DNA of 14,835 nucleotides from positions 1 to 14,835 of the forward strand of contig JACPBU010000127.1 in assembly GCA_016180165.1 (NCBI GenBank). The letters run 5' to 3'. Each line of letters starts with the position of its first letter. Position 1 is the stretch's first letter. A program made the translations under genes and the position numbers. Below are positions 9,701 to 12,626 of the stretch, one piece after another. This DNA comes from Candidatus Woesearchaeota archaeon. GTDB taxonomy: Archaea; Nanobdellota; Nanobdellia; Woesearchaeales; JACPBV01. The notes under the pieces are model-generated. The model searched no databases. It saw only the letters and a program-made list of their open reading frames with translations, and was not told where the DNA came from.

Positions 9701-12626
9701 CCAGCACGCTGAGATTATCAGCGTCGGTGGAGGCTATTTTGCCATCGTTAATCAATTTAGCGGGGGAGCCGGAAATCTAACTACCGTGGGAATAACTTCC
9801 GGCGGGGCAATAGACAACTCAATAACGGACAATCTGAAGCTCAACCCAACAGGGACAGTCTCATACCCCAGGATTTACCCGATTTCCGGGACTGTCTATG
9901 GCATATTTTATAGTGGCAACTCTACCATCGGATGGGTAGATACTGTTAATATTGGGGCTGACGGATTGATTGGGGATACTCTCCTGGATCATATGAACTT
10001 CTCGGTAGGGGGATGCCAAGGTCACACCCCCTCCCCCATAAGGGTCTATGGGAACATTTATGCGGTTGTGTTTGATGGCTGTGGAAATGATGGATATATC
10101 CAGACGATTTCCATCGCATCGAATGGGACGGTAAACAGGACAACCCTTGATACCTATTTGTTTGAAGCAGTTACAGGCCAAGCTGACCCGGAGATCCTTC
10201 CCGTTGCGGGAAATTGCTTTGTTATTGCAAATCATGACGATTCCAATACTTTGCCGGACATCAATACTGTTATGATATACCCCAATGGGACGATTCATCA
10301 GGCAGTCATCGACTCATCCAAAAATTCTGACTTCGCTTCCAACCACCCCAGCATCCTCAACCTTTCTGACTATGTCTATGTTGAGGCAAATGGGAGAGCC
10401 ATTGATACTGTTCGGATAGACAAGGAGATGGGAATCTACAAGCCGGGGGCTTATCTGCTCTATGCTGACTCCAACAAGACTTACGGGAGAGCAAATGGAG
10501 CAACTCTTGAATGGCCAACCACGCCTGGCTGGAACCATGTTGCTGTAGTTTACAACTCCAGCCTCTCATCCAACCAATTAAGCCTCTATGTCAACGGAGC
10601 GAGAGTAAATAATCGCTCAACGGGTGCCATTGAAGTGAATTCGGATGCGCATTCCCTCTTTGTTGGCAAGAACTTCAATGGGACTATTGATGAGGTTGCA
10701 TTGTTTAACAGGAGCCTTCGGGAGTTTGAGATTAACCAACACTACCAGGCTGGAAAATGGTATGACAATGTTAGGCATGCGAGCAGCATCGATGACTCCC
10801 AAACAACGACCGGTGACCAGTGGGAATGCTCAATCCAGCCTATGGATTTCATTGAGAATGGGACTACGATGAACTCAACCTGGCTTCGGGTGATTGGCTC
10901 AATCTGCATGGCACTTTCAACACCGGGAACAGTATACACCCTCCAAAATAATATAACCGGCGATGGGAACTGCATCAACATCACTGCAAGCAACATTTCC
11001 CTTGACTGCAGCGCCTATAACATGACCTTTGGGGGAGCCGGCTCCGGCATGGGGGTTTCCGTGGGGCAGAACATCGCCAATGTTACAATAAAGAACTGCA
11101 TCATCGCAAAGGCATCAAATACGCTCGGTGTCAATTGGGGAATCTTCCTGAATAGGACAAATGAGTCATATATCTATAACAACACCATAACAACTGACGG
11201 AAACCTGTCCGGCAATTACGGGATATTCCTTCAGGAAAGCAACTATCTAAATGTCTCCGGGAATACCATAAGGACAAACAGGAACCAGAGCAACTACGGC
11301 ATCTATGCGTTGACTTCTTCCTTCAACAATATCTCCGGGAATACCATCTTTACAAGCGGGTTTAATGACACGAATATTGGCATATACCTTAACACTAATT
11401 CTTCCCACAGCATTATCATGTCAAACATTATCCACACCAATGGGACAGATTCGGGCTATGGGATATATGTCTCCCTTGGAGACCACAACAACATTTCGCT
11501 TAATACCATAAGGACAAACGGCAGCAACGGCGCCAATTTTGGGCTGTATTTCTATAACTCAACTAATTCTGTTGCACATTCCAATATCATCAGCACAAAT
11601 GGCACAGCCAATAATTATGGCCTTTATCTGTCACTCTCAAGCTCCATCAATGCGACCTCAAATACGATTACTGCAAATGGAGATGGCGGGGGCAGCAATT
11701 ATGGGGTTTATCTCATCAATAATCAAACTAATAATAACATCATCTCCAATACCATACGAACAAATGGGACCACCAACAACTTTGGCATCCGCGTCTATGA
11801 CGGCAGCTTCAACAACATCTCGCTCAATACCATCACCACCAATGGGACAACGGCTGCCCAGGCCATCAGGCTTGACAACAATGCGACAAGCAACATCATC
11901 TATGGCAACACTATCTCGGCAGGCGGCTCAACCGGGGATGCTTTTGTTGTTGCGACAGGCACAGACCTTTATCCCCATTCAAACAACTTCACTGCGAATA
12001 CCATCACTTTTGCACAGCGCTGGGACTTCCTGCTCAACAATGCGGGTGTCAATAAAACAGCATTCGTGAACCAAACTATCCTTAATTACTCTCTGGCTGG
12101 CGCCGGGGGGACCATCATCGTCGAGAATGTCCAGTGGGGGAGGGTTGAGTTTTTTGGCGGCCTGAGCGGGTCTGGCACTAATCTCAGCAATGACGTGAGG
12201 GTGAGGAACAATTCCATAACCGTCAACCCGGCTGCCGGCTCTGGCAGCTTTAACACCACCGCCAATATCACTTTTTATAATCAGCCGGGATACAGGAGGA
12301 CTGGCCTTAAAATAGCAAGAAACGGAACTACCTGCAACAAAACATCAGCAGGATACAAGTGCTTTAATTTCACGGGGCTGACTGATACTATCGTCTCATT
12401 CAACGTATCTTACTTTTCCAACTACAGCGTCGTGGGCTCCCCGAACAGCGCCCCGGCAGCCCCCACCATCCAGTATCCTGAGGCAGGAAAGAATTATTCT
12501 TCGGCCACCTACCTCAACTTCTCCTCGACGGATGCTGACAGCGAGAAACCTCTCTTCAGGGTGTATATCAACGGCAGCCTGAATGTGACGACGTTTACGA
12601 ATGTCCAGAGGACAGCTGGGATGTGA
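705..12626 (+). CDS. Giant multidomain membrane-anchored surface protein with lipase-like N-terminal domain (frame breaks near 12,608)
   Basis: This frame encodes 3,973 residues, but the natural product is longer because the protein continues in the -1 frame from about 12,608. Domain order: AT-rich, Q/E-rich helical N-terminus (1-55); alpha/beta-hydrolase core (55-260) with Ser86, Asp203 and His233; Cys cluster (300-320); membrane segments 333-347 and 411-432 around a basic loop; low-complexity repeat (529-555); Cys-containing module (about 600-760); cadherin-like module (764-860); EPVKWV/ITGYAV module (about 880-1285); Cys-rich module A (1289-1567); beta-helix A (1731-2056) and post-helix domain; Ig-like; Cys-rich module B (2295-2532); three Ig-like repeats; LamG with inserted propeller-like repeats (2800-3351); beta-helix B (3400-3772) and post-helix domain; start of an Ig-like domain. 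N-x-S/T sequons are abundant, fitting glycosylation. No signal peptide is visible. The role is inferred: surface attachment or glycan binding plus possible ester hydrolysis. No gene name is recognised. Confidence 0.93.
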   Translation: MSNDANRDIVTQLNLIRRLQKALNGSNEEEQTEEEYLQQLQREQGNDYIKPEWDTRPLHPDLTKDFRDLLEAHEREYDTIYIAAHSLGGLVTQKALFDAWLENNNGTNADYRFLSKVKKVILVGVPNDGSAFLEAYQAVYQFLVNKISKYNNMFNINGELVQYLKEGLSVPQVPGIDYYVVAGTNPYQFGSLLGAGQDDKAHDGLVTIESAQHVGDSYINDRCKDFWDINVTHTMLIENDLSRRLIEKVVAKEILKGGYTLALGNTKFFQARIEGCDSRNKYALIGKVLKPEEKYDPSGCSCGNKACGEGETELNCPADCFTGAPAGIDLKKAILILIIIAAAFFIYRRKKKKRGSHKLEYSRIPALFYFKGAFQHIGKAILLAFYRAISAYNFLSSSIKKRLHHFRIKHFLTLFGIPLIIISIIALLTLLFPPSYTGNVILTRETLTREKSITEEISFMLKENGTLPWIPETSGAITSVLVDAEFTRDADARLFLEGNGEKFLLLDTRSIIKKEKEDASLYPWDETAGDETGGIENRGDETGGIENRGDETGGGGTSDDEILPETLPETNGSAGQNKSILMQGEVPENSANRVIGNLHSSGSQKYSQAIGVDSIHEFSIGTDGMFIPQRLCTAWKVNGIPEACNGNSACCSFLGMEASGEWNSTFYVPYNRYSASLRNTVEAKLVSYYVNLSVPSSDIRAAAPLLFAADFLPPGISVERYCEETCSLPSLNASSYLLSWEVTRGNISLKEINYRISEIVEGENLPPKPTAAIPPFRMFSGEIKTLDLNSYFTDPENDKMVFNAYPANNITFYINGSIATIVPDNGFEGKAFSFFYASDGIYNGTSNVFEIEVKAALFGEPETGNLSSFKIQDEIQDEIQEKPKVRLNEPVKWVRKVNASKGIQQVVLPPAEAIINITVKDLDEGAYVLPTDISINDSGGKKDLASFALEKRLGKIVIAEEEMIQEKVRRVKENASDILFIESVNQRLLELENQKNSITGYAVAKREEGKGILTKFFEWLFNAEITGYAVLDNAGGSGIADSAILSFANPLNAVEIEYFTEGPTSFERNVSKSAKSITISSATHYEDIIAFSSLQREAPLGNIELFWLINGTRQRVSFEPFDTNNNSLVDYIEWVVPSLSNQTYELSLSIINVQSYPPLGGNWTVRFNVTGTANLTIAASNGTTYPEFFIDNVSTIQDILPIELRCNETRLWSRNETTADSSVLFVLGNGSEMDLGQAIGSSFNLTGIKAVNFSCNSTTYHTIVELTTGEHHQSFTFGNITAYAHNDVGPGCTGAPYSDGTGQACTTTGSCSGTSPCETYTDMPTCFAQSCTWTPGSDNTCIDMDSSYSLDSTDDCHVLSECSSHMGASCSYYNGFGHNTGVCADDGSGGVTCTSATVSSGEHGTGLTNGASADFHDGDENSSCYTSGYGEICSSSGGNNPSGDGVCASSGGSPSCITSASGAVSIGCRIGTACAVSDLGTTNVLNDCSNAGWACDSAQDGSGFSQDGICDSGAPGTCRTSDHLCNTTGSLQWGGCTGACAENDKCDATLTDGNFNPGYGTCVSQACTPVSNNEMYLPTDDDSNDYTIAGDSDGSLTNGSTHSTNQFVNFTDSTYGQRYRVKAMFGSGDVDFSNLTIWASDYKTAFNVTKQTTSIQNNHTIYIPATLGMGVYVCHGAHTLDQVDPDCSNKTVFTHAQATQANGYEDGNGYYVTNINGMYVLSNLKGSGGGQAVTDCGILNTSNTTYELANSISGGSTCITITGTNITLDCGQYSITYATVSQGYGITVSGYNYTTIRNCTIIESGGAVSSSYAIYIVNSSHGAIWNSTISTAGSSNVGIYGTTSSQNYSINTTRIETTGSGAYGLYLDSTSNYFTLKDSFITTTNGGAYGAYLYGVSNTTLENVNITTSGMTSYGVYLQTASPTVQTTNTSIIRSNITTTQQTGYGIYLQAGANNTYMLGHNITTSGVDAHGIFVSSSSYNEMRNNTLKTTDASASSIYIYQSSISNLMEKNRITSSAGDAFRLTYLSTDPGFPPENNNLTNNSMSNVLGYEVNTTVLTLPSSNAINRTYLIDQPIRNYSFSACDEWMGCMQGATFTFRSTAFGEIYYLGPINGTGTNLSQHIQIHNLSILVNDTVNDGTLNRTANLSLFNVGDRGISNPQLLRNGGTCDLTTNPQCYNFTSLTAATVRFNVSSFSNYSIGGAGDVTAPIVSILSPLHQNYSGRNITFNVSLDESGSACQLSLNGSGNISMTAINASFYNYVNSSVNTGYQNATFFCNDTTGNMGTGTVFFRVTINDSCTTGQECSINFDLNNCVDMSGDNIPDSCTNQTPDCPLFVGKSCDYWNAGATQGICTNNSVCTGVNIVSGEYGVGLVGGSAANFHSGNETNGCSLGTEAMICNTSSPTHAGYNPTGDGMCIDSSCMMGGAAILDCGDSLCQTSDVADAKFTSSCTPGWACDSAINGSGFFQDGICNDGAPGTCQTAGHLCNTTGTLMLNGCSGVCIEGSPCDATLTNGNFNTSYGTCTSGSCVQSGSNSAPSVTKPTFNNTAPSSNDDLKATSTYSDPDTNQGTVYFRWWRNLSNVFNETFTSVASGTVLTSNISHTNYTRTDIVNVSVYANDGQVNSETNWSINLNITNGPPTVTAPALNDSTLYAFEDLQASTVYTDQDTDLGRVVFMWYINGTNTVNQTFTGVVNNTNVTANFSHTNFSRFTTVTVWVIANDSQNRSSNASSSTLTISNHAPTQNAPVINTTFGFNTTNEDLYCYNSSTFDGDRDFVKNSFAWYKNGTLNATMPRFGGNLVLYIPFDHEEPNSIALDYARQNNGTLHNNPVWGSDGKAEGNYEFNISGYIDAGNHSSLDMSPGDAFTIEAWLNTSANSTTGETWGYIADDRVSSNSTLVESGDDSKVIKGPGNIVLFFYENANSTSNVTAVEIDPNGTIIAKKQTAYLGGGTDPNGIEVGTGVYAAVNGREVSTFQVNASGTFLNSRIDNLTLVNADALQHAEIISVGGGYFAIVNQFSGGAGNLTTVGITSGGAIDNSITDNLKLNPTGTVSYPRIYPISGTVYGIFYSGNSTIGWVDTVNIGADGLIGDTLLDHMNFSVGGCQGHTPSPIRVYGNIYAVVFDGCGNDGYIQTISIASNGTVNRTTLDTYLFEAVTGQADPEILPVAGNCFVIANHDDSNTLPDINTVMIYPNGTIHQAVIDSSKNSDFASNHPSILNLSDYVYVEANGRAIDTVRIDKEMGIYKPGAYLLYADSNKTYGRANGATLEWPTTPGWNHVAVVYNSSLSSNQLSLYVNGARVNNRSTGAIEVNSDAHSLFVGKNFNGTIDEVALFNRSLREFEINQHYQAGKWYDNVRHASSIDDSQTTTGDQWECSIQPMDFIENGTTMNSTWLRVIGSICMALSTPGTVYTLQNNITGDGNCINITASNISLDCSAYNMTFGGAGSGMGVSVGQNIANVTIKNCIIAKASNTLGVNWGIFLNRTNESYIYNNTITTDGNLSGNYGIFLQESNYLNVSGNTIRTNRNQSNYGIYALTSSFNNISGNTIFTSGFNDTNIGIYLNTNSSHSIIMSNIIHTNGTDSGYGIYVSLGDHNNISLNTIRTNGSNGANFGLYFYNSTNSVAHSNIISTNGTANNYGLYLSLSSSINATSNTITANGDGGGSNYGVYLINNQTNNNIISNTIRTNGTTNNFGIRVYDGSFNNISLNTITTNGTTAAQAIRLDNNATSNIIYGNTISAGGSTGDAFVVATGTDLYPHSNNFTANTITFAQRWDFLLNNAGVNKTAFVNQTILNYSLAGAGGTIIVENVQWGRVEFFGGLSGSGTNLSNDVRVRNNSITVNPAAGSGSFNTTANITFYNQPGYRRTGLKIARNGTTCNKTSAGYKCFNFTGLTDTIVSFNVSYFSNYSVVGSPNSAPAAPTIQYPEAGKNYSSATYLNFSSTDADSEKPLFRVYINGSLNVTTFTNVQRTAGM
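867..1484 (+). other. Alpha/beta-hydrolase (lipase-like) domain, N-terminal half missing
   Basis: Residues about 55-260 of the giant protein carry the core of a lipase-type alpha/beta-hydrolase. The nucleophile elbow is AAHSLGGLV with Ser86 (A-x-S-x-G, Ala replacing the usual first Gly). The next strand and turn read VILVGVPNDGS, common after the elbow in lipases. AHDGLVTIESA offers Asp203, and NVTHTML offers His233, in the correct order and spacing for a Ser-Asp-His triad. What precedes the elbow is only about 30 relevant residues: the early strands and the H-G oxyanion loop expected upstream cannot be found. Activity is therefore uncertain. Confidence 0.75.
1602..1664 (+). other. Six-Cys cluster C-x-CG-x3-CG-x-GE-x5-C-x3-C
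   Basis: Residues 300-320 read C-S-C-G-N-K-A-C-G-E-G-E, then a Cys-Pro pair and a final Cys. This compact motif recurs in many archaeal and bacterial secreted proteins and probably forms disulfides. It sits just before the first membrane segment, which supports an extracellular location for the preceding hydrolase domain. Confidence 0.6.
1701..2000 (+). other. Two transmembrane segments with a basic loop between them
   Basis: The first hydrophobic segment (1701-1745, residues 333-347) is followed at once by RRKKKKR, so by the positive-inside rule its C-terminal end faces the cytoplasm. A loop of about 60 residues rich in K, R and H, including a moderately hydrophobic helix around 378-396, leads to the second segment (1935-2000, residues 411-432). 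This orientation places both the hydrolase and the long C-terminal part outside the cell. The Y-T-G-N-V-I motif follows the second segment at 436-441. Confidence 0.7.
2289..2368 (+). repeat. In-frame 30-bp tandem repeat (GDETGGIENR)
   Basis: Two perfect 30-bp units (2291-2320 and 2321-2350) and a partial third (2351-2368) encode repeated GDETGGIENR decapeptides, residues about 529-555. An imperfect copy of the DETxG core precedes them. The acidic, Gly-rich segment looks like a flexible spacer between the membrane and the ectodomain. Because the unit is a multiple of three and perfectly conserved, copy number could vary without shifting frame. Confidence 0.9.
2505..2990 (+). other. Cys-containing ectodomain module of unknown family
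   Basis: Residues about 600-760 include CTAWKVNG, then a cluster CNGNSACC (about 632-650), an aromatic-rich stretch (EWNSTFYVPYNRYS) and beta-like strands, ending with an ERYCEETC motif. The pairs of Cys suggest disulfides in an extracellular fold. I do not recognise a named family. Confidence 0.4.
2994..3280 (+). other. Cadherin-like / tandem-95-type beta-sandwich module
   Basis: Residues about 764-860 follow a familiar surface-protein pattern: DLNSYFTDPENDKMVF near the start, then ATIVPDNGFEGKAFSFFYA and DGIYNGTSN at the end. Such modules act as extracellular spacers or binding domains, often calcium-stabilised. The assignment is by pattern only. Confidence 0.6.
3314..3346 (+). repeat. 12-bp tandem repeat (DEIQ units)
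   Basis: The unit gattcaggatga occurs at 3314-3325 and 3326-3337, followed by a partial copy (3338-3346), encoding IQDEIQDEIQ. It lies in the linker between the cadherin-like module and the EPVKWV module and keeps the frame. Confidence 0.85.
3350..4560 (+). other. EPVKWV / ITGYAV module with EF-hand-like loop
   Basis: Starts with NEPVKWVRKV, runs through a predicted helical stretch (residues about 960-995) and carries two copies of ITGYAV (3696-3713 and 3777-3794). Then follow IEYFTEGP, YEDIIAFS and a segment ending DTNNNSLVDYIEW, whose D-x-N-x-N-S-x-V-D-x-x-E pattern (from 4068) resembles a calcium-binding EF-hand loop. From memory, this combination recurs in secreted proteins of DPANN archaea. 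Its biochemical role is not known to me. Confidence 0.5.
4569..5420 (+). other. Cys-rich module A
   Basis: Residues 1289-1567 are dense in Cys, Gly and Ser. Landmarks are GWACDSAQDGSGFSQDGIC, GAPGTC, HLCNTTG and CDATLTDGNFN. The same landmarks recur in order in module B about 1,000 residues later, so the two are paralogous copies. The Cys spacing suggests many disulfides and an extracellular fold. No named family is recognised. Confidence 0.7.
5421..5890 (+). other. Beta-rich module of unknown family between Cys-rich module A and beta-helix A
   Basis: Residues about 1573-1729 contain YGQRYRVKAMFGSGDVDFSN and several N-linked sequons, with alternating hydrophobic residues typical of a beta-sandwich. 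I cannot assign a family. No counterpart is seen after Cys-rich module B, so it is unique to the first super-module. Confidence 0.4.
5895..6870 (+). other. Right-handed parallel beta-helix A (NosD-like)
   Basis: Residues about 1731-2056. The cap is DCGILNTSNTTYELANSI followed by CITITGTNITLDCG, a common N-cap pattern of archaeal NosD-like repeats. About eight rungs follow, each with an N/T-[IL]-x-T-T turn and a YG[IVLA]Y[LVI] strand. Beta-helices of this kind bind or process polysaccharides; no catalytic residues were identified here. Confidence 0.75.
6873..7316 (+). other. Post-helix domain A
   Basis: Runs from NRTYLIDQPIRNYSF through IYYLGPINGTGTNLS to VRFNVSSFSNYSIGG. It aligns by eye with the segment after beta-helix B (FVNQTILNYSL, SGSGTNLSNDV, VSFNVSYFSNYSVVG), so it is a conserved cap or companion of the beta-helix. 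Function unknown. Confidence 0.65.
7317..7586 (+). other. Ig-like domain
   Basis: Begins DVTAPIVSILSP and ends ATFFCNDTTGNMGTGT, a typical bacterial/archaeal Ig-like beta-sandwich pattern in surface proteins. It separates the first super-module from Cys-rich module B. Confidence 0.65.
7587..8300 (+). other. Cys-rich module B
   Basis: Residues about 2295-2532. Shares with module A the ordered landmarks GE[HY]G-x-GL, GDG[VM]C, GWACDSA-x2-GSGF-x-QDGIC, GAPGTC, HLCNTTG and CDATLT-x-GNFN. The Cys spacing is largely preserved. It is a diverged duplicate. Confidence 0.7.
8307..9090 (+). other. Three tandem Ig-like repeats
   Basis: Repeats begin SAPSVTKPTFNN, PPTVTAPALND and APTQNAPVINT. The first two share the pattern DL-x-[AT]-x-[ST]-x-Y-[ST]-D-x-D followed by F-x-W and a late V-x-[AV]-x-ANDG/ANDS strand. 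The third is shorter and runs into the LamG domain. Closely similar repeats reappear after 14,270 in the shifted frame, evidence that both frames belong to one gene. Confidence 0.7.
9102..10755 (+). other. LamG-type lectin domain split by seven propeller-like repeats
   Basis: The first LamG half is at 9102-9407 (VLYIPFDHEE, NNGTLHNNPVW, YIDAGNHSSLD, FTIEAWLNTS). The second is at about 10449-10755 (WNHVAVVYNSS, LSLYVNGARV, GTIDEVALFNRSL). Between them lie about 340 residues with seven repeats. Each has a V/I-x-T/A-hydrophobic strand and a G-[TAL]-[IVF] turn; the strands start at 9486, 9618, 9777, 9936, 10098, 10260 and 10401, 44-54 residues apart. Seven repeats of this size suggest a seven-bladed beta-propeller inserted in a surface loop of LamG. 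LamG domains bind glycans or proteins; the insert could add a second binding face. Confidence 0.7.
10902..12020 (+). other. Right-handed parallel beta-helix B (NosD-like)
   Basis: The cap is CINITASNISLDC, parallel to that of helix A. It is followed by rungs marked by an N-[TI]-I turn. Those turns start at 11181, 11262, 11340, 11424, 11502, 11583, 11661, 11748, 11826, 11907 and 11997, that is every 26-30 residues over eleven rungs, with a YGIY-type strand between many of them. This regular period is the signature of a parallel beta-helix. Many rungs carry sequons (NGT, NGS). Confidence 0.85.
12021..12443 (+). other. Post-helix domain B
   Basis: Contains FVNQTILNYSL, FFGGLSGSGTNLS and ends VSFNVSYFSNYSVVG, matching the domain after beta-helix A in the same order. 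Each beta-helix in the protein is thus followed by this domain and then an Ig-like domain. Confidence 0.65.
12603..12611 (+). other. Frame-change site (0 to -1)
   Basis: Before this point the coding frame starts at positions divisible by three; after it, protein-like sequence continues one base back, from GAG at 12608 and GAC at 12611. The original frame ends 16 bases later at TGA (12624-12626). Joining at CAG/GAG gives N-V-Q-E-D-S-W-D-V. There is no X-XXY-YYZ slippery heptamer, so programmed slippage is unlikely; an indel or sequence error is more likely. The exact base cannot be fixed from this window. Confidence 0.8.

Noticed and set aside
11539..12069. 176-codon plus-strand frame overlapping beta-helix B
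   Set aside because: Shadow of the periodic beta-helix sequence; the main frame shows the 26-30 residue rung period.
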